From the IMG/VR virus record IMGVR_UViG_3300037807_000296, positions 1 through 64,000 of that record: a stretch of 64,000 bases of DNA, one strand, 5' to 3'. Position 1 is the stretch's first letter, and the number at the start of each line of letters is the position of its first letter. The stretch is from a virus. Position numbers and translations under genes: made by a program. The notes under the pieces are model-generated. The model saw only the letters and a program-made list of their open reading frames with translations. It was not told where the DNA came from and searched no databases. Positions 16,771 to 25,710 of this stretch are shown piece after piece.

Positions 16771-18185
16771 AAAGTTTCTTAGATCATTTGGATGAGGTTA
16801 AATTCAGCTCTAAACGTATTAACTCAGTGTTAACTTTACTAGCATCTCTAGCTAGTAAAAAAGTTGGAAGTGAGTTTAAGAGACTTGAGGGATCCATCTT
16901 CCTTGATGTGCAATTTAAGAAAGCTGATGGTATAAAAGGATCTGGTGCCTTATATATGAATGAAAAAGGTCAGATGCTTCGTATAGGAGTTAGCAAAGGT
17001 AAGGGTTTCGAGAATAAGAGTAATGAGCTTAATACTTTTGATTTCTGGGAAGCGGGGATGGATTGGTCGAAGCCTTCTCGATCAGCTATAGCATACCCTC
17101 ATTATAATATCATAGATGTAGTGAATGATGTACTTCTTTATGTTATTAAAGGTAATTATCCTATTAAAGAGAGTTTAGATGAAGCAGCGACTCAAGTTAA
17201 ATCAGGGTCAAAATTATTCCTCTACGCATTATCTAAAGGGTGGGAAGCAGAGGATGCTGTAGCATTAACACAGCATAGTCTCAAATCCCGATTGAATAAA
17301 TCTGGTGATTGGGATAATGATGAGTTTAGAGGATATAAGAAGATAAGCTCATCAGAAGTTAATAGCGTTAAAGTTAATATGAAAAAAGCTGATAAAATAT
17401 TAGCAGATCGTAAGTATGCTGATCCCGATTTAGTATTTAATGATATTGAGGATTTAGCTAAAGTGGTTGCATCAGGTGCTCAGAATAGTATGATTGTGGC
17501 TGGGATGGCTGGAATTGGTAAAACGTATCACATCGAAAAAACTCTAGAATCTATGTTTGGATCTCCTGACGGTCCAAACGCGAGATGGAGACATTATAAA
17601 GGGGCTAAGTTATCAGTCTTTGGTTTATATAATGCTCTATATCAAAATAGAACTGATATGACTATAGTATTTGATGACTCTGATAGTGTGTGGAAGGATG
17701 CTGATGCAGTTAACATCCTCAAATCTGCTTTAGATACTTATGAGAAGAGAAAATTATCGTGGACTAGTAAAGCGACGTTCCCTGTTCAAAATCTAACTCC
17801 AGAAGAGAGATTGGAATATGAGATGAAGGTTGATGGAGAGTTATTGGATCCTGATTCACTTTCTGCTGTTAAACTTCCATCAGAGTTTATCTTCACGTCT
17901 AGAGTTATATTTATTAGTAATCTCCCTCCTAATAAGATTGACTCTGCTATTCAATCAAGATCACTGTTTATTGATGTAAACTTAACAAGAGAGAGTGTAA
18001 TCCTCCGAATCAAATCAATCCTTAAAGTTATTCATTTAGATGTATCAGATGAGGAGAAGTTTGCTATTGTGGATGCGTTATCAGAAAACTCTTCGACTCT
18101 AACTATGAGAGCTGTTGAGGCTGCTATGGCTATTAAAAAGGCAGGAATCAATGATTGGGAAAGACTTGTTTCACAGTACGTCTAA
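16767..18185 (+). CDS. AAA ATPase with capsid-targeting-like leader
   Basis: 472 residues. The N-terminus MKSFLDHLDE resembles the T4 capsid-targeting sequence MKTYQEFIAE, with a possible gp21 cleavage after L-D-E. A novel region of about 240 residues follows. Then a P-loop AGMAGIGKT (about 245-253), a Walker B TIVFDDSD (about 294) and a sensor-like VIFISNLPP near 393 mark an AAA ATPase. Substrate unknown. Its stop overlaps the stop of an endonuclease fossil on the other strand. It heads a block of similarly led proteins. Confidence 0.8.
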   Translation: MKSFLDHLDEVKFSSKRINSVLTLLASLASKKVGSEFKRLEGSIFLDVQFKKADGIKGSGALYMNEKGQMLRIGVSKGKGFENKSNELNTFDFWEAGMDWSKPSRSAIAYPHYNIIDVVNDVLLYVIKGNYPIKESLDEAATQVKSGSKLFLYALSKGWEAEDAVALTQHSLKSRLNKSGDWDNDEFRGYKKISSSEVNSVKVNMKKADKILADRKYADPDLVFNDIEDLAKVVASGAQNSMIVAGMAGIGKTYHIEKTLESMFGSPDGPNARWRHYKGAKLSVFGLYNALYQNRTDMTIVFDDSDSVWKDADAVNILKSALDTYEKRKLSWTSKATFPVQNLTPEERLEYEMKVDGELLDPDSLSAVKLPSEFIFTSRVIFISNLPPNKIDSAIQSRSLFIDVNLTRESVILRIKSILKVIHLDVSDEEKFAIVDALSENSSTLTMRAVEAAMAIKKAGINDWERLVSQYV

Positions 18186-18238
18186 ACATCCTCGTAATAG
18201 TAAAATCCTAAATCTTGATGGGATGTTGCGATGGACGT
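18182..18238 (-). pseudogene. C-terminal fossil of a GIY-YIG homing endonuclease
   Basis: Read leftward this strand encodes ATSHQDLGFYYYEDV followed by TAG. The last ten residues are identical to the end region of the endonuclease at 21821 (HDLGFYYYEDVKL). Nothing of the catalytic part remains. Its stop overlaps the stop of the ATPase gene by 3 bases, the same convergent geometry as the intact endonuclease insertions at 6999 and 21821. Confidence 0.8.
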
Positions 18239-18283
18239 GAACAGTATACAAACGGAAACTACAGTTATTGGAGAGTGTATCAA

Positions 18284-19237
18284 ATGAAAACATTTGAGAT
18301 GTATATCAGTGAGCGGAGACGGAATCCAGATCAGAATCCTAGAATATCAGCATATGATGCTCTATTAAAGTATAAAGATGATTCTGATATGTATATCAGT
18401 TTTACCTCAAAACGAAAGATTGGGATTAATCCAGCGTCTGATTACAATACTCCCTTATCTATATACACTTACCCTTTAAAAGAGATTTGGAAGGGATTTG
18501 ATCATAAACATAAACGAATTGTAGTACCGTTTGCAGGTCAATATAAACATATATGGGTGTTGAAGCAAACTGGGACTAAATTTATAAAAAACATGAATCA
18601 GGATTACTTATCGAGTGATTATGATCGAGATATGATGAAGTTGAGAGATTTATATGAAAAGGAATCGATGGCCTCTGTAACTAAAGACGCTATACTATTC
18701 TCAGCTAAAAAGATAACCCGAGCTATTATAGGTATTAACTCTAATCAAGATTCTAAGCATCTTGTATTTGGATCTATGATTGAAAATGTTTATGATGTTA
18801 TTAAGATTGGAGTTATTAGCTGGGATGAGTTTAAGTTGAAGGTAAATGCATTTCAATCCCTTGATAAAGATTATACACAAGTTGAAGTTGAGCTTAAAAA
18901 ACACAATGATATGTTCATTGCTAATAGTATATCATTTATAGAGAAGCAGGGAGCACAAAACGCTCGTTTTAAATCGCCTATTGGAATATTTTGGTATGTT
19001 ACTATGAAGCTTGCTGAGAAGCTTGCTACTGGAGGACAGTTTAAACCAAGAGGTGTCAAAATTGGAAATAAGACTTCAAGAAAATGGAATAGTGTATTAC
19101 GATCCTTAGGTTATGCGGGTTTCGCTGATAAAGATGGAAAGGGAATTATACACTCTTCAGAACCAATGCAGGCAATATTCTTAGATAAGAAGAGTTTTAA
19201 AGTCATTGAACTGATATACAATGAGATTGATAAATAA
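18284..19237 (+). CDS. Unknown protein with capsid-targeting-like leader
   Basis: 317 residues from ATG 18284, RBS GGAGAG. It begins MKTFEMYISE with a possible I-S-E cleavage, then a basic RRRN stretch. Rich in Lys and Tyr. The C-terminal part IIHSSEPMQAIFLDKKSF may be ligand-binding, but I recognise no domain. It ends Asp-Lys-stop, whose codons create a GATAAATAA late-promoter octamer. Confidence 0.75.
   Translation: MKTFEMYISERRRNPDQNPRISAYDALLKYKDDSDMYISFTSKRKIGINPASDYNTPLSIYTYPLKEIWKGFDHKHKRIVVPFAGQYKHIWVLKQTGTKFIKNMNQDYLSSDYDRDMMKLRDLYEKESMASVTKDAILFSAKKITRAIIGINSNQDSKHLVFGSMIENVYDVIKIGVISWDEFKLKVNAFQSLDKDYTQVEVELKKHNDMFIANSISFIEKQGAQNARFKSPIGIFWYVTMKLAEKLATGGQFKPRGVKIGNKTSRKWNSVLRSLGYAGFADKDGKGIIHSSEPMQAIFLDKKSFKVIELIYNEIDK
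19229..19236 (+). promoter_or_regulatory. Late promoter octamer GATAAATA
   Basis: Formed by the Asp-Lys-stop end of the preceding gene, six bases before the next ATG. Too close to give that gene a leader, so its role is uncertain. Confidence 0.4.
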
Positions 19238-19241
19238 TAAT

Positions 19242-20606
19242 ATGAAAACATTTACCCAATACATCTTTGAAGGAAAAGCGTCTCTAAGTAGATCGAATTT
19301 CTCGGATAATCCAATTAGATTTGAGAAGTTTAAAGAGTTGATTTCTCAAGGATTTGAATTTGAATTAGTAGATAAACATGGATCTAAGAAGGTTGTTATA
19401 GATAAAGCGGTATTATCAGTGTTATCTGATGATCCTTCGTCCATTCCTGCATCTATTGATACAACGGACGGTCCTCATACAATTGGGCACTTCTTCAAAA
19501 TCCCAGAACTTGGAGGGGGCAAGGGATCAGGAGGAGGGGCAGCGTCAACTAGATTGATGGAATCACTTCAATGTTTGTACTGTTCTTTAGCGTTTAATGT
19601 AGTTAAAGGGAATATATCAACACTCCACCTCCTCTCAGATAATTTAAAATCTGCGGCAAAGTACATTGATGTGGATGAGCAGTTTGATAATCTCTTAAAC
19701 GTTAATCAACAAGATTGGATTGATGGGACTATATTAGCAGCGAATAAAATATACAACTATCTAGGTAATCACAAGTATACAATGCATCGTGGATCTAAAT
19801 TCATGAAGAAGATATACCAAAATAAAACTGATTTAATGAAAAAGGAATTGGGAACAGACTTGAATCCAGATAAATGGAATCCAGGGGATGTCTGGTTCGT
19901 AACATCTGAAGGGGAGAAGCAGATTAATAGAGGAAGTGGATCTATTGATGATTATAATCTATTGATTAAACGGTTATTCCAGAGTAGAGATTTAGTCGGT
20001 ATATCCTTAAAGAAGATTGGGGGATCGGTAGCTATAGATGCTTATAATATAGAAGTTGAAGTTGTTGATGATAAATTCTCTTCATTTATAACTTCATCTA
20101 AACGAAATGATTTTTTTAATTCAATTGATGTGTATCTATTCTCAGATAAAAATACTACAATTCAATTGAGAGCATTTGGTAAGATTACGGGATGGCAGGC
20201 TGAGATTAAAGAGAAGTTAGCTAGTGGGGGTAAGATGAGTTTAGGCCCGATTAACATGCTCCTAAGAAGATTGAAGCATAGAATTCTCCCTGATAGTAAA
20301 CGAGTATCAAAAGCAGCTAAGGAACCTAATAACGTGTTCTGGAAAGAGTTTCATAGACTGTATGAGAAATATTCCGATGAACAATCTATGTCACTAGAAG
20401 ATTTTATCCTTAAAGCTACTTCTGGGAAGATGTCAAATCCTCAAAAAGCACACTCCTTCCGTTATAGTAAGTTTTTAGGATTGAAGTTCATTGATATTTT
20501 AAACGGAACATCTAAAAGATCTGATAAAGATGATATAATTAAAGGTATGATAAGGTATGCTAGATCATCAACAGATCTCTCTTCTGTTTATATTAAAGTT
20601 CATTAA
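19242..20606 (+). CDS. Unknown protein with capsid-targeting-like leader
   Basis: 454 residues from ATG 19242. The leader MKTFTQYIFE has a possible cleavage after I-F-E. The middle has a glycine patch (LGGGKGSGGGAASTR) and the segment WNPGDVWFVTSEG followed by LVGISLKKIGG. These faintly recall PD-(D/E)xK-type nuclease cores, but the ExK position reads SLK, so this is not asserted. No clear family. Confidence 0.75.
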   Translation: MKTFTQYIFEGKASLSRSNFSDNPIRFEKFKELISQGFEFELVDKHGSKKVVIDKAVLSVLSDDPSSIPASIDTTDGPHTIGHFFKIPELGGGKGSGGGAASTRLMESLQCLYCSLAFNVVKGNISTLHLLSDNLKSAAKYIDVDEQFDNLLNVNQQDWIDGTILAANKIYNYLGNHKYTMHRGSKFMKKIYQNKTDLMKKELGTDLNPDKWNPGDVWFVTSEGEKQINRGSGSIDDYNLLIKRLFQSRDLVGISLKKIGGSVAIDAYNIEVEVVDDKFSSFITSSKRNDFFNSIDVYLFSDKNTTIQLRAFGKITGWQAEIKEKLASGGKMSLGPINMLLRRLKHRILPDSKRVSKAAKEPNNVFWKEFHRLYEKYSDEQSMSLEDFILKATSGKMSNPQKAHSFRYSKFLGLKFIDILNGTSKRSDKDDIIKGMIRYARSSTDLSSVYIKVH

Positions 20607-20626
20607 TCAAATAAAAAGGTACACTA

Positions 20627-21826
20627 ATGTATACGTTTAAAGAATATATAGATCTGAATGAAGGGGGTAATATAACAATCCCTGATATACATGGAGTTGA
20701 GCATGATGCAGCTCGTATCCCATTAGAGGATATTGGCCGTAAAACATTTGTTGAATCTTTCCAAAAATTTTTCTTAAAGCTTAATACTATATTCGAGAAA
20801 GAGTATAATTATCCTCTATGGCCGGATACTGGGGAAATCACTAATGCTGGTATCTTTAACGGCTCCACTAGTTTCATTATGAGTGCTGATTACTCTGATG
20901 AAGAAGTGCTTAAATATAAAAAAACTGCTGGTGATATTGATGTTGCATTCCCTCGAGAATATGGTCCTGATCTATATAACTTACTTCTTAAACTTAGAGG
21001 AAAGGAGTTGGTTCCGGGATTAGAGTATATAGGGAATAACGCTAAAACTCAAGATAAATTAGGCAATACTATAATATGTATAGTGAAAGCTCGTTATGGT
21101 GATATAGAAGTATCTGCTCAAGTAGATATGGAATTATCAGAATTCGTACAAGGTAAACAAACCGATTGGAGTGCTCATATACACTCGAGTAGCTTTGAAG
21201 ACGCTAAGGCAGGAATTAAAGGAGCAGCATCAAAATTCTTATGGAGAGCGTTGATTGGGATCACTTCACAAGTAACAGATAACTTCTTAGAAGCGACACC
21301 ATCTAGTACACCTGATAAGATAACAATCAAAAAGAAACAGCCTGCTTACTTGAGTCTTATAGTGTATGGAGGAGAAGCAGGTGTTGGTACGAATCCTGCA
21401 TATGAGTTAATGGTTGATTCAAAGAATAAACCTATCTTAGTAAATGGGAAGAGGGTGTTCCGTAAGCTGAAGCCTAAAGAGAGGACTTATGATAGAAATC
21501 TAGGAAACCTCATTAAGATAGCATTTGGGGGCAAGATTGATTCTAAGAAGATACCTAAGAAGGAGTTAGATAGTTTTGTTAAGACATTAGCGATAGCTAA
21601 TAAGTATCTTGATAAAAAGAGTAAGGAAGATGTGAATTATAGGTTCATGTTAATATTGTTTGGAGAAGATGGAAGGACACAAACTATTGAGCCTAAAAAT
21701 CCAAGAGAGGATTTAGAGATTAAGATGGCTATGTATAATAAACTAATTGAACTCTTGAAAATTAAAGCACATCCGCAATTAGAGGCTAAGGTTAATATGT
21801 ACATGAAGGTTATGCATAAGTCATAA
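20627..21826 (+). CDS. Putative nucleotidyltransferase with capsid-targeting-like leader
   Basis: 399 residues. The leader is MYTFKEYIDLNE (possible cleavage after L-N-E). A pol-beta-like nucleotidyltransferase signature is visible: FNGSTSFIM (about residues 80-88) and TAGDIDVAFP (about 103-112), the GS...DxD pattern. QVDMEL (about 167) could give the third acidic residue. Substrate unknown. Its stop overlaps the stop of the convergent endonuclease gene. Confidence 0.65.
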   Translation: MYTFKEYIDLNEGGNITIPDIHGVEHDAARIPLEDIGRKTFVESFQKFFLKLNTIFEKEYNYPLWPDTGEITNAGIFNGSTSFIMSADYSDEEVLKYKKTAGDIDVAFPREYGPDLYNLLLKLRGKELVPGLEYIGNNAKTQDKLGNTIICIVKARYGDIEVSAQVDMELSEFVQGKQTDWSAHIHSSSFEDAKAGIKGAASKFLWRALIGITSQVTDNFLEATPSSTPDKITIKKKQPAYLSLIVYGGEAGVGTNPAYELMVDSKNKPILVNGKRVFRKLKPKERTYDRNLGNLIKIAFGGKIDSKKIPKKELDSFVKTLAIANKYLDKKSKEDVNYRFMLILFGEDGRTQTIEPKNPREDLEIKMAMYNKLIELLKIKAHPQLEAKVNMYMKVMHKS

Positions 21827-23131
21827 TTTAACATCTTCGTAATAATAAAACCCTAAATCGTGATATGATTTACCAGTAGGATCATCTTCTAGGGACTGGA
21901 GAAATGGACTATTCCCTCTTCTCGTGATGATTGTTTTGAAATTACTTTTAGCTAATTCATGAATACGAGATGAGCTCAAACTACATCCGTAATGTTTTTT
22001 AATAGCAGCAGCGAGTGCTTTAGGAGTGTGAACAACCTCCACTCCTTTAAATCCGTAACACTTGTGACCACATAACGTTTTACTTCTCTTCTGTGCAGCG
22101 TCTTTTCCGGTAGTATTTTTCCATTTTACATTATTTACAGTTTTGATGTGTTTAATAGCACCTCGTTCATGAGAATTCAATCCACTATCGTCTATATCAT
22201 TTAATTTAGTGTATTTAGTTTTAATAGCACCTCGTTCATGAGAATTCAATCCACTATCGTCTATATCATTTAATTTAGTGTATTTAGTTTTAATAACACC
22301 TCGTTCATAAGAATTCAATCCATTATCATCTATATTATTTAATTTAGTTTCACTTATTTTAAATACACTTCTTTGGTATGAATTTAATCCATCATCATCT
22401 ATATTATTTAATCGAGATGCACAAGTTTTAGCACCAGCTCTTTGATAAGAGTTCAATCCATCGTTGATATCATTTAATCTAGTTTCTTTTACTTTAAATG
22501 CACTTCTTTGATTTGTATTCAATCCGTCATCATCGATGTCATTTAATTTAGTTTCTTTTACTTTAAATGCACTTCTTTGATAAGAGTTTAATCCATCATC
22601 ATCGATATCATTTAATCTAGTTTCTTTTGCTTTAACTCCAACTCTTTGATAAGAGTTCAATCCGTTACTATCTATATCTTTTAATCTCGTTGTGTTAGAT
22701 TTAAGGATAGCTCTTTCAAATACATTTAATCCATTCTCATCCACATTAGTGAGTTTTGTTTTTACTGTTTTCAGTTGCGATTCAGCAGTTGTTGAGAATC
22801 CACGATTAGCATAACATTTGTTGTAGAATAAAGGATTGGAAGCGGCATCATGATCTCTTTGTATCTTCTCCTCATAATCTAAACATCTTTTCTTAGAAGA
22901 AAATGTTTTAATAATAATGCGTTCTAATTGAGGTGATTTGGATTTTTGAAGAGCTCTAAAATGTTTAACAGAAGAAGACCCAAAATAAGTATCTAGTTCT
23001 GGATTTATGTTATTCTCTTGTAGCTCTTTACGATGTGATGACCCAATATAATACATCTCTGTTCCTATAGGATTGAGATCAGTAATAAGATAAACGTAAA
23101 AGTTGAGGCCGTTATAAATAGATGTATGCAT
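21821..23131 (-). CDS. GIY-YIG homing endonuclease with ten-fold DIDDDGLNSYQR repeats
   Basis: 436 residues, antisense between two late-type genes. The N-terminal GIY-YIG domain is nearly the same as in the other cassettes (YVYLITDLNPIG, MYYIGSS). About ten 23-24 residue repeats (core LNDIDDDGLNSYQR) occupy residues 115-340. A C-terminal domain with KCYGFKGVEVVHTPKALAAAIKK and a helix-turn-helix-like tail ends DLGFYYYEDVKL. Some repeats are nearly identical in DNA (22175-22310), which suggests recent expansion. RBS GGGAG before ATG. Confidence 0.9.
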   Translation of the reverse strand: MHTSIYNGLNFYVYLITDLNPIGTEMYYIGSSHRKELQENNINPELDTYFGSSSVKHFRALQKSKSPQLERIIIKTFSSKKRCLDYEEKIQRDHDAASNPLFYNKCYANRGFSTTAESQLKTVKTKLTNVDENGLNVFERAILKSNTTRLKDIDSNGLNSYQRVGVKAKETRLNDIDDDGLNSYQRSAFKVKETKLNDIDDDGLNTNQRSAFKVKETRLNDINDGLNSYQRAGAKTCASRLNNIDDDGLNSYQRSVFKISETKLNNIDDNGLNSYERGVIKTKYTKLNDIDDSGLNSHERGAIKTKYTKLNDIDDSGLNSHERGAIKHIKTVNNVKWKNTTGKDAAQKRSKTLCGHKCYGFKGVEVVHTPKALAAAIKKHYGCSLSSSRIHELAKSNFKTIITRRGNSPFLQSLEDDPTGKSYHDLGFYYYEDVKL

Positions 23132-23162
23132 GATAATACTCCCGTATTGTTATGTTAGAAAG

Positions 23163-23192
23163 GGAATGGTGATTGGTTCATCATTCCTTTTC
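23163..23192 (+). terminator. Cassette terminator hairpin, copy 4
   Basis: GGAATGGTG pairs with CATCATTCC (one G-U), followed by TTTT. The arms differ from the other copies at several paired positions while keeping the fold. Confidence 0.75.
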
Positions 23193-23195
23193 GTA

Positions 23196-23203
23196 TATTT
23201 ATC
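23196..23203 (-). promoter_or_regulatory. Late promoter for endonuclease at 21821-23131
   Basis: Minus-strand GATAAATA, 65 bases upstream of the endonuclease ATG. Confidence 0.55.
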
Positions 23204-23207
23204 AGAT

Positions 23208-23215
23208 GATAAATA
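23208..23215 (+). promoter_or_regulatory. Late promoter octamer GATAAATA
   Basis: Plus-strand octamer five bases before the ATG at 23221. It forms an imperfect palindrome with the minus-strand octamer at 23196. Confidence 0.4.
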
Positions 23216-23220
23216 TTAAT

Positions 23221-24369
23221 ATGAAAACATTTAAAAGTTACCTTAATGAATTAGTGCACTTCTCTGAAATACTCACGAAGAAGGGTGAGTCTTTTGTTGA
23301 TAAGTTACTCTCACAATACATCATAGTGAACTTTAAGATTGATGTAAGTGCATTCGTTTTTGGTAAAGAGAATGGTGAACTTGTCTTTTATGGAAGAGAA
23401 GGTAAAGTCGAGATTGATAAAGTTAAACGAGCTGGTATGGATCTTTTTGAGCCATTCATTGAGCGTATAGAACAATCCGATTGGCAACAGATGCCAGATG
23501 GTATTAGAATATATGCTGAAATGTTTACTGGTAAATTTGAGCCTATCATTAAACATCCTGTAACACCTAAGAATGGATTGATCATATCTTACAGTGAACT
23601 CAATGGTAAAAGGTTGTTGCCTAATAATCCTATTAATATAGAGATGGCTAAGTTATTTGATATAGCTCCCCCTCCTATTATGTTTGAAGGTAAGTTGAAT
23701 AATAAACAGAAAGGTATGATCAAAGACTTCTTGAATAATCCAGAAGATTATAAACAAGTTGATTTTACCAAATTCATCTTAGGCTTATTCTTACCACCTA
23801 AGAGTGTTAGTGGATTAATTGATGATCTAATTGAAGGTATTGTGATATACTTTGATGATGGATCAATGAGTAAGATTGTAGATCCAGGCTTTACTGATAC
23901 AGTTAAGATGAAAAAAGTGAAGATGAATGATAATACTTATAATGACACTTTGAAAGATGTTATCTTCAAGAATATAAAGTCTTCATATGATGCTATTATG
24001 ACTAATAAGACTACATTAAAGAAGATTAATAAAGAGAAGAGTTTGGATGATAAGTATATTAGATTAGCTGCTGCATTAACTGGTTCATTGATGCATAAAG
24101 TGTCTAAGCAGTTTAAAGATATTGATATGTATAAAGATAGTGCACTAGAGAATAGATTCTCTTCTGTAACACATAAGATGTTGCCTGTTGGATTTAGTCA
24201 GATGATAAAGATTAAGAGTTGGTGGGCTGAAGATGTATTCCGAGTTGTATTGTTTGCATTGCCTAGAGAAAAGAAGAGAGTGCATAAAGCATCAGGATTA
24301 ACACGAGAACGGAAAGAGTTGATTAATAACATAGTTGCTGATTTAAGAGTTAGAGGAATAGTAGAATGA
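23221..24369 (+). CDS. Putative polynucleotide ligase-like nucleotidyltransferase with capsid-targeting-like leader
   Basis: 382 residues from ATG 23221. The leader is MKTFKSYLNE (possible L-N-E cleavage). Weak ligase-superfamily landmarks occur in order: FKIDVSAFVFG (motif I-like, but KxDV rather than KxDG), FYGREGK, RIYAEMF (motif III-like) and EGIVIYF (motif IV-like). An RNA or DNA ligase-like enzyme is plausible but motif I is degenerate, so it may be inactive. It overlaps the next gene by 4 bases. Confidence 0.6.
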   Translation: MKTFKSYLNELVHFSEILTKKGESFVDKLLSQYIIVNFKIDVSAFVFGKENGELVFYGREGKVEIDKVKRAGMDLFEPFIERIEQSDWQQMPDGIRIYAEMFTGKFEPIIKHPVTPKNGLIISYSELNGKRLLPNNPINIEMAKLFDIAPPPIMFEGKLNNKQKGMIKDFLNNPEDYKQVDFTKFILGLFLPPKSVSGLIDDLIEGIVIYFDDGSMSKIVDPGFTDTVKMKKVKMNDNTYNDTLKDVIFKNIKSSYDAIMTNKTTLKKINKEKSLDDKYIRLAAALTGSLMHKVSKQFKDIDMYKDSALENRFSSVTHKMLPVGFSQMIKIKSWWAEDVFRVVLFALPREKKRVHKASGLTRERKELINNIVADLRVRGIVE

Positions 24370-24926
24370 AATTGTTTAAAGATTTTGTGAATGAAGGTAA
24401 GGAGATATTACCTCGAGATGATAACGCTCCTAAAGTATCATTATTTTTAGGTCGTATGGCACCGTTACATATAGGTCATCTTGCGATAATAAAGGAGATG
24501 GGTGATAATCCTATTATATTATTAGTGAAGGGTAAAGATTCATCTAATGATAAGAAAAAGAATCCATTTGACGCTAAAACACAGACTAAGTGGATCAAGA
24601 TGGTAGCGCCACATGCGGAAGTAAGAGAGATCAGTTCTGGATTTTTACCTAAGATTGCCGCAGAGTTGAGATATGAAGGTAAAGAATTGACTGCAGTATT
24701 CGCTGGTGAAGATAGGTTAGCTTCATACGAGAAGCAATTCAAGCGTATGACATTAGAACCTGAATTTGAGTATAACATAGACTTTAAATTGACGAAGCGT
24801 ATTGCGAGTGCTACTGATGTTAGACAAGCTATTATTGATGATGACTATAATGCATATAAGAAGTTAATGCCGAGTAAGTTACACTCTGAGTATAAATTAA
24901 TGCAAACGTTGATGACTGATAAATAA
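24366..24926 (+). CDS. Nucleotidyltransferase of the NMNAT/cytidylyltransferase superfamily
   Basis: 186 residues. After the leader MKLFKDFVNE (possible V-N-E cleavage), the core is VSLFLGRMAPLHIGHLAII: the GRxxPxHxGH nucleotide-binding motif of adenylyl- and cytidylyltransferases. RIASATDVRQAI near the C-terminus matches the ISSTxIR-type motif. Candidate reactions are NMN or phosphopantetheine adenylylation; the sequence does not decide. It ends Asp-Lys-stop, creating a late promoter octamer. Confidence 0.8.
   Translation: MKLFKDFVNEGKEILPRDDNAPKVSLFLGRMAPLHIGHLAIIKEMGDNPIILLVKGKDSSNDKKKNPFDAKTQTKWIKMVAPHAEVREISSGFLPKIAAELRYEGKELTAVFAGEDRLASYEKQFKRMTLEPEFEYNIDFKLTKRIASATDVRQAIIDDDYNAYKKLMPSKLHSEYKLMQTLMTDK
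24918..24925 (+). promoter_or_regulatory. Late promoter octamer GATAAATA
   Basis: Formed by the Asp-Lys-stop end of the previous gene, 28 bases before the ATG at 24954, a typical late-promoter distance. Confidence 0.55.
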
Positions 24927-24953
24927 GATTATTAATTAAAAGGATATAAAAAT

Positions 24954-25151
24954 ATGTTTAAGAAAACTAAGAAAAATGAAAATAAACGAGAAAAATCAAA
25001 TGTAGAAGTGTTGGTTGAGTCACCTGATAGATCAGCCTCTAAAGGAGATTCTCTTCTTAGAGATGCGTCCACAGGTGTATTTTATCGTGGCCCAGCTCAA
25101 ACTGGTTCTGCTACTGGTACTAATGCAGGTGAGAAGTTCTGGGAAGTGTAA
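24954..25151 (+). CDS. Small basic protein, unknown
   Basis: 65 residues. Lys-rich N-terminus (MFKKTKKNENKREK), then GVFYRGPAQTGSATGTNAGE. RBS AAAAGG. The stop overlaps the next ATG (TAATG). No known family. The late promoter suggests a structural or packaged protein. Confidence 0.65.
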   Translation: MFKKTKKNENKREKSNVEVLVESPDRSASKGDSLLRDASTGVFYRGPAQTGSATGTNAGEKFWEV

Positions 25152-25378
25152 TGTCTAAACCAACGATTATAATCAAAACCGTTGAGGATATGTATCGTTC
25201 TATTGAAGAAATGATAAATCAGATACATTCCCAGTATGATAATGATGTTCAAGCTTCCAGTTCAATTAGAAGAAGTGTTATTGAAGGGTTAATTATGGGG
25301 GCAGGAGGATCGTTAAAGAATAATATTGGAATATTCTCTGCTGCAATGGCTAATAATAAATTCAAGAAGGCTTTATGA
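25151..25378 (+). CDS. Small helical protein, unknown
   Basis: 75 residues, starting in the previous stop and overlapping the next gene by 4 bases. Predicted helical, with a glycine-rich turn (IMGAGGSLKNN). Function unknown. Confidence 0.65.
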   Translation: MSKPTIIIKTVEDMYRSIEEMINQIHSQYDNDVQASSSIRRSVIEGLIMGAGGSLKNNIGIFSAAMANNKFKKAL

Positions 25379-25704
25379 CTGAAAGTGAGATTAAATCATA
25401 TGCTGCTCGATTTTATAATGATGTGGCATCTGATACTAGAATCTTCTTACAAGATTTTAGTAAGATAAGACATCTTATTAGATATCTTGGGGAAGAAGAT
25501 AAACGTTGTAGACTTATTCTTAATACTGTTATAATATTAAATAATGTATTTGATCCAAGAGCGTTATCAGTTATTTTGTTCCATAGCGTTCCGGAATCGA
25601 CTCATCTTGAATTGAATACATATTTAAAATATCTTAATATCAATGTTCAAGAGATAACAGATTATGATACTGTTTTATATGATAAACTAATATTTGATAT
25701 CTGA
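25375..25704 (+). CDS. Conserved T4-like phage protein, unknown
   Basis: 109 residues. The helical segment RCRLILNTVIILNNVFDPRAL resembles a motif of small proteins I recall from marine T4-like phages. Last gene of a three-gene overlapping run under a late octamer. Confidence 0.65.
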   Translation: MTESEIKSYAARFYNDVASDTRIFLQDFSKIRHLIRYLGEEDKRCRLILNTVIILNNVFDPRALSVILFHSVPESTHLELNTYLKYLNINVQEITDYDTVLYDKLIFDI

Positions 25705-25710
25705 TGTGTT

